Shown in pieces: positions 16,599-25,673 of a stretch of 64,000 nucleotides of DNA (positions are counted from its first letter, which is position 1; every line of letters starts with the position of its first letter). This stretch comes from Anaerolineaceae bacterium. GTDB taxonomy: Bacteria; Chloroflexota; Anaerolineae; Anaerolineales; Anaerolineaceae. The stretch spans positions 124,001 through 188,000 of the forward strand of contig JAJUGU010000002.1 of assembly GCA_029265815.1 (NCBI GenBank), read 5' to 3'. The position numbers and the translations under genes were made by a program. The notes under the pieces are model-generated. The model saw only the letters and a program-made list of their open reading frames with translations. It made no database searches and was not told the origin of the DNA.

Positions 16599-18020
16599 TT
16601 AAGTTCCGGTTTCAAAGAAATGTGTTTTTTCGATGGTGGGCGCAGTTTCGTTCTCGTTCCTTCCCAGATACGGCTGCAGTTCGGGGGTGACCTCTGCGAC
16701 CTGTTCGGCGATGCGCTGGGCGACACGCCGCACAGCGAAGTGGGCATTTGGTGCGGTGCGCAGACGAATGAAGTGGATCAGGCTGCGAAGGTTCGTTGTA
16801 AGCAGCACACGGCGGTTGAATCCGTTGGGTACCACATAAGATGCCAGCGCGGGATTGACCGACTCGAGTGCCAGGTAAGTTTCACGCGCGCCATCCATCG
16901 CTTCATTATATAGGTCTAAGGCACCAGCTGCCTGGATGATGCGCGGAACCGCGTATCCAAGGCTGGTGGTAAGACGCTGGGGGGTCTGGGTCATCATGCG
17001 GTGGCGTTTGACTTCGTAATAGGCGCCCTGGTCCATAACGATGTCAAAAGTAAAGGTAACGTACTCCAGCTCGCGCGCCGGGATGGTGTGCGCATCAAGG
17101 TCACCGAGCAGACAGTACAGCCATGCGCTTTTCTTTTTTGCCGGAGCCGCGCGCACCCAATCTAACGCTTGCGCATAGTTTATTTCAGTTTCGCGGTAAA
17201 TTGCCGCTGCCAGCAGGCGGTCGATTGCCTGCGTTTCATAATGCTGCAGGGTGCACCAGTCACTCGTCTTATCAGGTGGCGAATAGTTGACCTGTGAGAA
17301 TTCATTGCACACGTCCTGCAGGTAGGGGATTTCGGAAACGTATTTTAACAATGTTGGGATGGATTCACGGGCTGCGTCTCTGATTTGTGCGCCGCTTTCT
17401 CTTACTTCCTGCAGCGGGCTGGTGAGCATTTTGCTGATGGCGTGTTCCAACTCACGTGCGTTGATGGTCACGCCAACGTTGGCCAGCGAAGCAGCAGGCA
17501 ATAGATAGCGGCAGGCGTCGACTGCTCTTGAGCGCATGCGCCGGGCATACTGTGCTTCCGACTCGTTTTCTATAACCGCTTCTGTAGATTTCAAATGCTC
17601 CAGTATGGCTTTCAGGCAAGTCTGGTAGACCTCGAACAGGTGGGTGCAGGTTTGAACATAACGGTCTTTTAATGGTCCGTCAGTCAATTCAGGTGGAACA
17701 TAAAACGCATCCGCGTCCCAGGTCTGGTAGCGGGTGGATTTTTCGGTATATGAAGCCAGGCGGTTTGATTCGAGAGATTCTACCGCCAGGCGTGAGATGT
17801 TCTCGACGGCGATGTGCAGCACAGCGTGTTCGGCCACGCTGGAATGTCCGTATCCCACGACCCATTTTTCGTTGAATTCAGCACTGCGTGCTGCGTTGAG
17901 TTCTGCCGCGATTTGCCGGAAGGATTCTGGAGAGCGGGACGTTTTAGCAAAGGCTACTGCAATGGTCTCTGGTGAATATTGCTGGGGATCAAGCAGGTAA
18001 ATTTGCCGTTCATGCGCCAT
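16599..18020 (-). CDS. tandem ThyX-like protein (two FAD-dependent thymidylate synthase-like domains)
   Basis: 473 residues from ATG 18020. GGGAG lies 10 nt upstream; a start at 18050 would run deeper into ribF. Each half resembles one whole ThyX. N-half: GYGHSSVAEHAVLHI, then ESNRLASYTEKSTRY, then LLPAASLANVGVTINARELEHAI. C-half: EYVTFTFDIV, then KRHRMMTQTPQRLTTS, then VVPNGFNRRVLLTTNLRSLIHF. ThyX makes dTMP from dUMP with FAD and methylene-THF, and its signature is RHR...SYNExSxRY. The N-half keeps SYTEKSTRY but lost RHR; the C-half keeps RHR but lost the Ser/Glu part. Thymidylate synthesis is possible but unproven. The adjacent ribF supplies FAD. Confidence 0.82.
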   Translation of the reverse strand: MAHERQIYLLDPQQYSPETIAVAFAKTSRSPESFRQIAAELNAARSAEFNEKWVVGYGHSSVAEHAVLHIAVENISRLAVESLESNRLASYTEKSTRYQTWDADAFYVPPELTDGPLKDRYVQTCTHLFEVYQTCLKAILEHLKSTEAVIENESEAQYARRMRSRAVDACRYLLPAASLANVGVTINARELEHAISKMLTSPLQEVRESGAQIRDAARESIPTLLKYVSEIPYLQDVCNEFSQVNYSPPDKTSDWCTLQHYETQAIDRLLAAAIYRETEINYAQALDWVRAAPAKKKSAWLYCLLGDLDAHTIPARELEYVTFTFDIVMDQGAYYEVKRHRMMTQTPQRLTTSLGYAVPRIIQAAGALDLYNEAMDGARETYLALESVNPALASYVVPNGFNRRVLLTTNLRSLIHFIRLRTAPNAHFAVRRVAQRIAEQVAEVTPELQPYLGRNENETAPTIEKTHFFETGT

Positions 18021-18939
18021 CTGAGAATAACTCCCGAGTTTTTTGAACATCCTTTTTGATCTGCGCGATCAACGCATCTGCATCGGGATATTTCACTTCA
18101 GAACGCAAATATTCAAAAAATTCCAGACACAGCGTCTTGTCATAGAAGCGTTCTTCGGTATCCAGCAGATGTGGCTCGATGCGCGGCTTGGGCAGAGGGT
18201 TATCGAACGTGGGTCTGACACCAACGTTAGTCACCGCCAGATAGGTTTTGCCGTCAACGGTGGCTTTGCAGGCATAGACTCCGTTGGCCGGGATGAGGCG
18301 TTCAGCAGGGATGGCCAGGTTGGCAGTCGGAAAGCCCAGCTTTTCTCCGCGGTGCTCACCGTGCACGACCGGTCCGATCACATTGTAAGGCCGCCCTAAT
18401 AAGCGGTTCGCCTTTCTGATCTCTCCCAAACGCAGCAGGCGGCGGATGTTGCTGGAGGAAACGATGTCATCTCCATCTCTGACCGGTTCAACAACATCCA
18501 CTTCGTAACCCAACGATTTACCAAAATCGGCTAATTGTTGAACAGTGCCGCCGCGGTTTTTGCCAAGGGTGAAATTGAATCCAGCCAGCAGGTGCTCAAG
18601 CCCAATATTCTTTTTCAATGCGGTCATGAAACTGAGGGCATCGATTTCTGCCAGAGAATGATCGAAACGCATCACGATCACTTCATCCACTCCTGTGGCT
18701 TTAATCAGACTGATGCGTTCATCGAGAGTTGAAAGTTCACTGCCAGGTTCCATCCTTTTAAAGAAAATTCCTGGCAGTGGGTCGAATGTAATTACGACTG
18801 CCTTGCATCCGGAGCGGTGGGCACCGGTCACTAGCGTGGTAAACAATGCCTGGTGGCCTTTGTGCACACCGTCAAATGCGCCGATGGCCACCCATGAATG
18901 TTGAATATTCTTGCTTTGAAGTGTCTCTATGAATTCCAT
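18010..18939 (-). CDS. ribF: bifunctional riboflavin kinase / FAD synthetase
   Basis: 309 residues. The N-terminal FMN adenylyltransferase domain has the nucleotidyltransferase motif GAFDGVHKGHQALF (about 19-32) and SSNIRRLLRLGEI; the C-terminal flavokinase domain (about 180-305) has GEKLGFPTANLAI and NGVYACKATVDG, then VTNVGVRPTF. It converts riboflavin to FMN and FAD. The stop overlaps the ThyX-like gene by 11 nt, so the two are translationally linked. It follows truB but behind a strong terminator and with its own promoter, whose -10 box ends 6 nt before the ATG; no Shine-Dalgarno is present. Confidence 0.96.
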   Translation of the reverse strand: MEFIETLQSKNIQHSWVAIGAFDGVHKGHQALFTTLVTGAHRSGCKAVVITFDPLPGIFFKRMEPGSELSTLDERISLIKATGVDEVIVMRFDHSLAEIDALSFMTALKKNIGLEHLLAGFNFTLGKNRGGTVQQLADFGKSLGYEVDVVEPVRDGDDIVSSSNIRRLLRLGEIRKANRLLGRPYNVIGPVVHGEHRGEKLGFPTANLAIPAERLIPANGVYACKATVDGKTYLAVTNVGVRPTFDNPLPKPRIEPHLLDTEERFYDKTLCLEFFEYLRSEVKYPDADALIAQIKKDVQKTRELFSDGA

Positions 18940-18945
18940 GTCTCT

Positions 18946-18973
18946 ATTATATGGATATGTGCGGTTGCTTCAA
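18946..18973 (-). promoter_or_regulatory. ribF promoter adjoining the start codon
   Basis: Minus strand: TTGAAG (18968-18973), 16-nt spacer, consensus TATAAT (18946-18951), 6 nt to ATG 18939. Candidate leaderless transcript. It lies immediately behind the truB terminator. Confidence 0.78.
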
Positions 18974-18977
18974 GGTT

Positions 18978-19011
18978 GAAAATCCCCCTCGAAGGGGCGA
19001 GGGGGATTTTC
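18978..19011 (-). terminator. terminator of the nusA-truB operon
   Basis: Perfect 14-bp stem (18978-18991 / 18998-19011) with a 6-nt loop and TTTTC in the distal arm on the minus strand, beginning one base after the truB stop. Confidence 0.88.
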
Positions 19012-19012
19012 A

Positions 19013-19924
19013 TCAAGAGAAAAATACTTTCTTTGGCTGCCATTCATTGGTAGTTTCATCGAGTTCCATCAGCGCAACCAGTTCGCCCTGTTCACTGACA
19101 CCGCAGGCCTTTTTTTGTTCACTACTGGCTGCTGGAATGCGGTGACCATGGCGGAGAGCTTCAACCTGTTCGTGATTGAGTTCGATGGTCGGCCAATCGG
19201 TAAGGGCTTCTGCGGCAGGAATAAGGTATTGATACCAGGTTCCGTTGGCGAACGCCTCATTGAGTTTACGCAAAGGAACTGCATCACGCAGGGTAAAGCG
19301 CCCGCTCTTGGTGCGGCGCAAACCTGTCAGCGTGGCACCACAGCCCAGCCGTTCACCAAGATCATTGACCAGAGAGCGAACGTATGTACCGGAAGAACAA
19401 TTCACATCGATTACAACCTCAGGTGGTGCCCATTCCAGCAATTCAAGACTATATACGTTTATGGTGCGTGGTTCCAGCTCAACATCCTCACCTTTGCGAG
19501 CCATTTCGTAGGCTTTACGGCCCTGAACTTTCACGGCTGAGTAAGGGGGAGGAACCTGTTCGATCTGTCCCACAAATTTTTGCAATTCGGTGTTGAATTG
19601 TTCCTCAGTAACATTTACTGGTGATGATGAAGTTGTTTTTCCATCAGCATCGTACGTGTCTGTAGTTGTACCCAGCATAAGTACAGCCTGGTAGCGTTTA
19701 TCCGAAGCGGAGACGTACTCGCTGAGACGCACAGCTGGTCCTATCAATACGACCAGCACGCCAGAAGCGCGTGGGTCAAGTGTTCCTGTATGACCTGCTC
19801 TGCGGATATTTGACCCTTTCCGGATAACCTGGACGACATCGTGTGAAGTCATTCCAACCGGCTTGTCTACCACTAATACACCTGAGATGGCATTCTTAAC
19901 ATCAAAGTCGGGGTTCGTATCCAT
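19013..19924 (-). CDS. truB: tRNA pseudouridine(55) synthase TruB
   Basis: 303 residues. The N-terminal VVDKPVGMTSHDVVQVIRK and the catalytic GHTGTLDPRASGVLVV (Asp at about residue 47) are diagnostic, as are KRYQAVLMLGTTTDTYDADG and the later YVRSLVNDLG. It isomerises U55 in the T-loop of all tRNAs. GGAG lies 6 nt before the ATG. Last gene of the nusA-ylxR-infB-rbfA-nrnA-truB operon, 3 nt after nrnA. Confidence 0.97.
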   Translation of the reverse strand: MDTNPDFDVKNAISGVLVVDKPVGMTSHDVVQVIRKGSNIRRAGHTGTLDPRASGVLVVLIGPAVRLSEYVSASDKRYQAVLMLGTTTDTYDADGKTTSSSPVNVTEEQFNTELQKFVGQIEQVPPPYSAVKVQGRKAYEMARKGEDVELEPRTINVYSLELLEWAPPEVVIDVNCSSGTYVRSLVNDLGERLGCGATLTGLRRTKSGRFTLRDAVPLRKLNEAFANGTWYQYLIPAAEALTDWPTIELNHEQVEALRHGHRIPAASSEQKKACGVSEQGELVALMELDETTNEWQPKKVFFS

Positions 19925-19927
19925 TCA

Positions 19928-20911
19928 TTACTCCGTTCTGCCTTCTTCAATTGATTGAAGATCGCTCTCGAATCGTTCGAGATATTGACGTGTGCTTGAT
20001 AAAACTTTTTGTTTCACTTCTTCCATATTTCCCTGAATTTCGGCTCCAGCAGCAGCTGGGTGACCTCCGCCATTGAAATCTGCAGCGAGCTTTGCCACGT
20101 TGAGGCCGGGTCTTGCCCGCCAGCTTACTTTTACCTTATCCTGGCTTTGTTCAATAAATAAAACAGCGATATCAATTTCTTCGATACTGGAAAGGATGTT
20201 TGTGAGGTCAGCGTCATCGGATCCTGGGTATTGAGCTTTCATCCGATCTTCAAGAGTAAGCATGGTCCAAACTAAGCCATTCTGTCGGGTTAATCGTTCC
20301 AATCCGTATCCCCAGTAATTGGCAGCTTCAAACGATCGGCTGATCAGGGCTTTGTTATAAAGTGTACTGATATCTGCGCCTAAATCCATCAAGTCAGCAG
20401 CGATTCGTAATGATTTCGAAGTGGTATTGGATGTTCTAAAACCAATGGAATCGCTAATAATTCCACTAAGGAGAACTGAGGCTATCTTGGTGTCAATCTT
20501 AAATCCCCACAATGGAAGTCTTTCAGCTAAAATGGCACAGGTGGCGACTGCATCGGCATCCACCAGGTTGTGGATACCGAAACCTTCGTTGGTAATGTGA
20601 TGATCGATCACCAGGTCAAAGTTACGTCCTTCGAGTGTGAAGCCGATGCGGTCCAGGTCGGAACAATCCAGGGCGATATAGAGGTCACACTCTTCTTTGA
20701 AAGCGCGTTTGATAAGGTCAGCACCGGGTAAATGTTTAAAGGTGTGTGAGACGCCATCCCGCAGCACCATCTGAACTTCTTTTCCGGTATCGATCAATGC
20801 CAGCCCCAGACCCAATACAGATCCAATGGCATCACCGTCAGGGCGTTTGTGAGACGTCAGACCGACCTTTTTCGTTTTTTGTAACAAAGCCCGAATTTGG
20901 TGGTCGATCAT
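19928..20911 (-). CDS. nrnA: DHH/DHHA1 phosphoesterase, NrnA-type (nanoRNase / pAp phosphatase)
   Basis: 327 residues. DHH-family metal motifs are visible: SHKRPDGDAIGS (about 20-31), ALDCSDLDR and VIDHHITNEGFG (about 104). The C-terminal DHHA1 substrate domain ends GGGHPAAAGAEI. Members degrade 2-5-mer RNAs and dephosphorylate pAp. The position between rbfA and truB is the common one for bacterial nrnA. The ATG overlaps the rbfA stop (ATGA), so translation is coupled. Confidence 0.95.
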   Translation of the reverse strand: MIDHQIRALLQKTKKVGLTSHKRPDGDAIGSVLGLGLALIDTGKEVQMVLRDGVSHTFKHLPGADLIKRAFKEECDLYIALDCSDLDRIGFTLEGRNFDLVIDHHITNEGFGIHNLVDADAVATCAILAERLPLWGFKIDTKIASVLLSGIISDSIGFRTSNTTSKSLRIAADLMDLGADISTLYNKALISRSFEAANYWGYGLERLTRQNGLVWTMLTLEDRMKAQYPGSDDADLTNILSSIEEIDIAVLFIEQSQDKVKVSWRARPGLNVAKLAADFNGGGHPAAAGAEIQGNMEEVKQKVLSSTRQYLERFESDLQSIEEGRTE

Positions 20912-21282
20912 TTCTTTTTCTTTTGCCTCTCTTCCTCATCATGGATGAACGCCAGAAGTTGTTCAATACGGTCAGCACGTTCTGGGGTAACATCCCAGTG
21001 GAAGCGCAGCTTTGGAAAAGTGCGCAATTCAATTCGATCTGAAAGGGATTTGCGAATGAATCCGTTCGCGCTTTCCAAACCTTCTAAAACCTCTTTAGAT
21101 CGGGTTATACCTTCGATCGCAGAAACATAAATATCTGCATAGGCGAGTTCCCGATCTACTTTTACTTCGGTAATGGTAATACCATAAAGACGCGGGTCAC
21201 GAATCTCATCTCTGACCAGCATTTCAGAAAGTTCCTTAAGGAATCGGTCACTAATACGCGTTAATCTCAAAGAAGAGGGCAT
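20908..21282 (-). CDS. rbfA: ribosome-binding factor A
   Basis: 124 residues with the family pattern: RLTRISDRFLKELSEML at the start, then VRDEIRDPRLYGITITEVKV, DLAYADIY-like ELAYADIYVSAIEG, and RIELRTFPKLRFHWDVTPERA near the end. It binds the 30S subunit during late 16S rRNA maturation. The C-terminus is Lys-rich. It follows infB by 30 nt and overlaps nrnA. Confidence 0.96.
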   Translation of the reverse strand: MPSSLRLTRISDRFLKELSEMLVRDEIRDPRLYGITITEVKVDRELAYADIYVSAIEGITRSKEVLEGLESANGFIRKSLSDRIELRTFPKLRFHWDVTPERADRIEQLLAFIHDEEERQKKKK

Positions 21283-21312
21283 AATGGTTTCCCTTTCACT
21301 CCGCGCCCTTGG

Positions 21313-23088
21313 TTAGCCCAGTTTTTCGATGATGTAGCTTTCAAGCAGATCGCCTTCGCTGATATCATTATACCCTTTAAGTGATATTCCGCACTCAAAT
21401 CCCTGGCGAACTTCTTTAACATCATCCTTTTCGTGTTTCAAAGAAGCAATCTCACCATCAAACAACGCCGTGCCATTGCGGATCAGACGAATGCGCGTGT
21501 TGCGGCGTACTTCACCCTGAATGACACGGCAGCCTGCAATGGTTCCAACTTTATTGATCTTGAATACAGCACGTACCTGGGCTTGTCCGACCTGAACTTC
21601 TCTGGTCTCAGGTTCAAGCATACCCTTGAGTGCTTTCTCAATATCTTCCAACAAACGGTAAATGATATCGTACAGACGAATAGACACGCCTTCCTGTTCT
21701 GCCAGGTTGCGCGCAGCCTGGTCGGCTGAAACGTTAAATCCTAACACGATCGCTTTCGAAGCGGTTGCCAGCATGATATCGTTTTCACTGATATTGCCGG
21801 TTTCGGCGTGGATGACGTTGATTTTGATCTCACCCTTGCTGAGGTCATTTAACGAATTGATGATCGGTTCCAGAGAACCCTGCACGTCTACTTTGACAAT
21901 CAGCGGAAGTTCGCGCACTTCACCTGCCTGGAATTTTTCAAAAAGCTGTTCGAGCGTGGCTTTCCCTGCGACAGCGGGCGCGGCGGCTTTCTGAGCCTGG
22001 CGCTCTGCTAAAATTGCACGCGCTTCTTTTTCATTGGGAACAACCTGGAAGATCTCGCCTGCAGGTGGAACTGAAGCCAACCCCAATACCTGAACAGGAG
22101 TGGAAGGGCCAGCGGACTTAATCTTTTTTCCGTTGAAGTCAAACATCGCTCTGATCTTGCCGCAGGTTTCTCCAGTTAGAACCGTATCGCCTGTTTGAAG
22201 AGTGCCATTTTGAACCAATAAAGTGGCAATGACGCCACGGGCTTTATCCACCTGGGCTTCGATGACGGTGCCAATGACTTTGCCTTCTGGGTTAGCCCGG
22301 ATATCCAGGCTATCACTGACCAGCAAGATTGCTTCCAAAATATCTTCCAAACCTTTTTTCTGCTTGGCTGACACAGGAACAACGATTGTGTTGCCGTCCC
22401 ATTCGTCTGGAACCAGCCCATTTTCAGCCAACTGATGTTTCACAAAGTCGGGATTGGCATCTGCTTTATCAATTTTATTGAGAGCCACAATAATGGGAAC
22501 ACGGGCAGCCTTGGCATGAGCGATCGCTTCGCGTGTTTGAGGCATGACGCCGTCATCTGCTGCGACCACAAGGATGACAATATCTGCTCCTTGCGCTCCA
22601 CGAGCACGCATTGCCGTAAACGCGGCATGACCGGGAGTGTCAAGGAAGGTGATCAGGCGGCCTTTTTGCATCACCTGATAAGCGCCAATGTGCTGAGTGA
22701 TACCGCCGGCTTCGCCGCTGGCAACATTGGTATGCCGAATGGCATCCAGCAGGGTGGTCTTTCCATGGTCTACGTGTCCAAGTATAGTCACCACTGCTGG
22801 CCGGTTGATTAGTTTGGACGGATCTTCGTCCATGATTAACTTGCGCCATAAGGGTATCTCACCCTGTTCTTCTACGGCTGTTATATCTTTTGCTGATTCG
22901 GGCACAGCCTCAAAGCCAAGCTCAGATGCGACGATGGCAGCTGTATCGAAATCGACCATCTGATTGATATTGGCCATCACGCCGTTGGACATGAGGATTT
23001 TGATTACCTGAATTGGACTGGCCTGCGTACGCTGTGCCAGATCTCGAACGGTGATTTGCACCGGAAACTCAATTTGCTTCTCGCCCAT
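21313..23088 (-). CDS. infB: translation initiation factor IF-2
   Basis: 591 residues from ATG 23088, chosen because GGAGGTG precedes it; the open frame continues upstream to 23166 without an initiation signal. An IF2_N domain ([20 protein letters not shown], about 8-27) leads directly to the GTPase domain: G1 [10 protein letters not shown]3 DTPGHAAF, G4 NKID, followed by the IF2 C-terminal domains. The long charged N-terminal extension of many IF2 proteins is absent. It brings initiator tRNA to the 30S subunit. Confidence 0.97.
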   Translation of the reverse strand: MGEKQIEFPVQITVRDLAQRTQASPIQVIKILMSNGVMANINQMVDFDTAAIVASELGFEAVPESAKDITAVEEQGEIPLWRKLIMDEDPSKLINRPAVVTILGHVDHGKTTLLDAIRHTNVASGEAGGITQHIGAYQVMQKGRLITFLDTPGHAAFTAMRARGAQGADIVILVVAADDGVMPQTREAIAHAKAARVPIIVALNKIDKADANPDFVKHQLAENGLVPDEWDGNTIVVPVSAKQKKGLEDILEAILLVSDSLDIRANPEGKVIGTVIEAQVDKARGVIATLLVQNGTLQTGDTVLTGETCGKIRAMFDFNGKKIKSAGPSTPVQVLGLASVPPAGEIFQVVPNEKEARAILAERQAQKAAAPAVAGKATLEQLFEKFQAGEVRELPLIVKVDVQGSLEPIINSLNDLSKGEIKINVIHAETGNISENDIMLATASKAIVLGFNVSADQAARNLAEQEGVSIRLYDIIYRLLEDIEKALKGMLEPETREVQVGQAQVRAVFKINKVGTIAGCRVIQGEVRRNTRIRLIRNGTALFDGEIASLKHEKDDVKEVRQGFECGISLKGYNDISEGDLLESYIIEKLG

Positions 23089-23205
23089 ACTACACCTCCA
23101 AAAGTGTTCCCCCCTCTTAAACCTGTAATAGAATTTACAGGCTGCGATGCCAACAGGAACGATCAAGTGCCTCTGAGCAAGGAAAATTGATCAATCAGTC
23201 ATTTC

Positions 23206-23544
23206 TCAGTCCTTATTGCCCTTGCCATTCAGGCTTTCCTCCGGACTTGTGGGATTCTCACCTTTTGGCAGCCGGTCAGTGTAATCCTGTAATCTCTGAC
23301 GATCTACCGCGGTAATCTCCACACGCAGAGCATGATTGATTGGGCCTTTTAACGCTTGCTCCCAGCAAGAATGGATCTTGTGTATGTACGCGCCTCTACC
23401 AGCCATCTTCCCTGTGGGGTCTATCATGACTCCTTCAGGGGTGCGCACAACGCGGACCAACTCTTTTTTTGCGAGAGTCGTTCTGCAGCCGATGCACGTA
23501 CGCTGCGGCACATGCTTAATCCGTTTTTGCGGTTTCTTAACCAC
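23206..23544 (-). CDS. YlxR/RnpM family RNA-binding protein
   Basis: 112 residues. The YlxR (DUF448) core is clear: RTCIGCRTTLAKKELVRVVR (about 15-34), DPTGKMAGRGAYIH (about 42-55) and a Cys near 60. A polar C-terminal tail of about 30 residues is unusual in length. In Bacillus subtilis the orthologue (RnpM) binds the RNase P RNA and modulates it. It lies 17 nt behind nusA and 117 nt ahead of infB, the standard place for the family. Confidence 0.92.
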   Translation of the reverse strand: MVKKPQKRIKHVPQRTCIGCRTTLAKKELVRVVRTPEGVMIDPTGKMAGRGAYIHKIHSCWEQALKGPINHALRVEITAVDRQRLQDYTDRLPKGENPTSPEESLNGKGNKD

Positions 23545-23561
23545 CTGTCTTTCTTTCTACT

Positions 23562-25460
23562 TTATTCGTCCCATCCCCAATCGTCACCACCGCGTTTATG
23601 TTTCTTGCGGACAACCGTCATATCACGATCAGGGTCATAGGTTACAACGATATGTTTGTTCTTCTTACCCTTCTTTTTAACTCTACCTGTTTCATCCTCA
23701 TCTTCGTCAAGGATTGCGGACGTATCCAGAACCTCCGGACGCAGGGTAAACAATTCTTCTAGCGAAGGCTCTTTTTCAGGCTCGGCTTCTGGTTCCGGCA
23801 CTTCCGAAACTTCTGATTCTACAGGTTCAACCAACTCGGTTATCGTTTCATCAACCGTTGTTGTGACTTCTTCAACTATCGGCTTTTCAACTTCGACAGT
23901 ACTGACTGTTTCAGGAACCTCAGCTACTGGTGCGATCGCTGCAGCCTGTTCTGCAACTAATTGTTCATCGAGTGCGGTCATGAGATTGGTGATGGTTTCC
24001 ATCACGCGGTTCCCGATACCCGGTAGACGCAGGATTTGATCAGGATCGATCTTGAACTGCACCGCCAGGTCGCCAACCGTAAAGAATCCGGCTTCTTGCA
24101 GAATGTAGGCAACATGCTCTGGCAAGCTGCTGTCGAGGATGTTGGTAGTAAAAGCAGAAGCGGGGATACTCTTCTTGATTTCTTCAAGAAGTTCTTCTTC
24201 CTGCTTTTTCTGTTCTTCAGTCTTGGCGATGGCTTTACGTTCCACACGGTCTACGAACTTGGCCATAAAGTCAAACTCTTCTGGTGTCAGTGGTTTTCCT
24301 TCGGCTTTCTTTGCCAGTGATTCCTCGACCTTTACGGCGTTTGCTTTTTCGGCTTCAGCCAGAACAGAAAGGGTAGGATCATGCTGCAGTTTGTAAAGCG
24401 CATCGGTTGCTGCTTCAGTCAGACTCTTGATGTCGATCCGCCAGCCTGTCAGTTTAGCTGCAAGGCGCGCATTTTGTCCAACACGTCCGATAGCCAGGCT
24501 GAGTTGATCTTCAGGAACAACAACTGTGGCTGTCTTGCCGCCTTCAGTTTTTTGATCAGTTAGATAAACACCGCTGACACGGGCAGGGCTGATGGCTTTG
24601 GCGATGAAGATGGCAGGGTCAGGGCTCCACTCGATCACATCGATTTTTTCATCGTGAAGTTCTTTGACGATCGCCTGAATACGGACGCCGCGGATTCCAA
24701 CACAGGCTCCTACAGGATCGATACCCTGCTGAGTGGCAGAAACAGCAACCTTTGCCCGGTCACCCGGTTCACGTGCGATGGAACGAATTTCAACGATACC
24801 GTGGAAGATTTCTGGAACTTCATTTTCCAGCAGACGACGCAGAAAATCGCGGTGGGTGCGTGAAAGGATGATCTGAGGACCACGTTGATTGTCTTTTACT
24901 TCTGCTACCAGAGCGCGTACACGGTCGTGAATGTGGAAGCGTTCACCGTTGATCATTTCCTTGCGGGGCATGCTGGCTTCGGTTTTCATTTCGAGACCGA
25001 TGGTAAGTCCAGCGGCTCCAACTGCCTGGACGACGCCGCTGACCACTTCACCGAGCTGTTTTTCAAAGTAAGCAACCTGAGCTTTGCGTTCTGCATCGCG
25101 GATACGCTGTTGAATGACCTGGCGCGCAGTCTGTGCAGCAACTCGCCCAAAATCCTTCGGCGTGGATTCGACCATCACCAAATCACCTAATTGAGCTTCA
25201 GGGTTAACTTTTCTTGCCTCTTCAAGAGTGGTTTCAGTGATATCATTTTCGACTGAATCCACGACCTCTTTTTGAGCAAAAATTTTTACTTTACCCGTTT
25301 CGGTATCGATGACGGCTTCGATCTTCTGCTCTTTAGACGCATTCACTGAACGCTGATACGCGGAAACCATTGCAGACTGCAGGGCTTCGAGGATTATTTC
25401 CTTAGGCAGCCCCTTGTCTTCAAGGACCTCATTGAACGCGAGTGTAAATTCGTTCTTCAT
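23562..25460 (-). CDS. nusA: transcription elongation/termination factor NusA with long acidic C-terminal extension
   Basis: 632 residues. The NusA N-domain (about 1-130), S1 domain (about 135-200) and two KH domains ([18 protein letters not shown] and [19 protein letters not shown]) are in order. Then come a helical segment, a helix-hairpin-helix with [14 protein letters not shown] (about 480), a Glu/Val-rich acidic stretch, and a basic tail [15 protein letters not shown]. The tail after about residue 510 is longer than in typical NusA. NusA binds RNA polymerase and affects pausing and termination. First gene of the operon; no rimP lies ahead of it. GGAG precedes the ATG. Confidence 0.96.
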   Translation of the reverse strand: MKNEFTLAFNEVLEDKGLPKEIILEALQSAMVSAYQRSVNASKEQKIEAVIDTETGKVKIFAQKEVVDSVENDITETTLEEARKVNPEAQLGDLVMVESTPKDFGRVAAQTARQVIQQRIRDAERKAQVAYFEKQLGEVVSGVVQAVGAAGLTIGLEMKTEASMPRKEMINGERFHIHDRVRALVAEVKDNQRGPQIILSRTHRDFLRRLLENEVPEIFHGIVEIRSIAREPGDRAKVAVSATQQGIDPVGACVGIRGVRIQAIVKELHDEKIDVIEWSPDPAIFIAKAISPARVSGVYLTDQKTEGGKTATVVVPEDQLSLAIGRVGQNARLAAKLTGWRIDIKSLTEAATDALYKLQHDPTLSVLAEAEKANAVKVEESLAKKAEGKPLTPEEFDFMAKFVDRVERKAIAKTEEQKKQEEELLEEIKKSIPASAFTTNILDSSLPEHVAYILQEAGFFTVGDLAVQFKIDPDQILRLPGIGNRVMETITNLMTALDEQLVAEQAAAIAPVAEVPETVSTVEVEKPIVEEVTTTVDETITELVEPVESEVSEVPEPEAEPEKEPSLEELFTLRPEVLDTSAILDEDEDETGRVKKKGKKNKHIVVTYDPDRDMTVVRKKHKRGGDDWGWDE

Positions 25461-25510
25461 CTTTTTTCTCCACCTGGTATCGAACTGTCATATCAATGTC
25501 TATGATAAAA

Positions 25511-25535
25511 GAAAAGTGGGGGATGCCCACTTTTC
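25511..25535 (-). terminator. terminator-like hairpin in the nusA leader (possible attenuator)
   Basis: Perfect 10-bp stem (25511-25520 / 25526-25535) with a 5-nt loop, followed on the minus strand by TTTTAT. It stands between the predicted nusA promoter and the nusA ATG, where it would stop transcription before the gene. No upstream minus-strand gene exists for it to terminate, so attenuation is the natural reading. Confidence 0.65.
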
Positions 25536-25572
25536 GGTCTTGAAACCTCAAATGTCTTTCGAACCAAGACCT

Positions 25573-25600
25573 ATTTTATCATATTTCCAGTCCAGGTCAA
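25573..25600 (-). promoter_or_regulatory. promoter of the nusA operon
   Basis: Minus strand: TTGACC (25595-25600), 16-nt spacer, TAAAAT (25573-25578) with a TG one base upstream (extended -10). A 7-bp inverted repeat (25536-25542 / 25565-25571) flanks the expected start site and could be an operator. Confidence 0.75.
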
Positions 25601-25632
25601 GGGCATTCTGATTACACTGCTGATGGACAAAT

Positions 25633-25641
25633 TGCTATAAT
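25633..25641 (+). promoter_or_regulatory. extended -10 promoter of the GH13 gene
   Basis: TGC-TATAAT (25633-25641), a perfect extended -10; no good -35. About 33 nt upstream of the ATG, leaving room for the AAGGA ribosome site. Confidence 0.65.
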
Positions 25642-25673
25642 TTATCGAAATTAATAACATAAGGATTTGAACA

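Noticed and set aside
23122-23141. Small hairpin CCTGTAA/TTACAGG between ylxR and infB
   Set aside because: Only 7 bp and a weak T-tail; too little to call a terminator or a binding site.
23089-23166. N-terminal extension of IF-2 to 23166
   Set aside because: Lacks an initiation signal, while ATG 23088 has GGAGGTG and matches the conserved start of the IF2_N domain.
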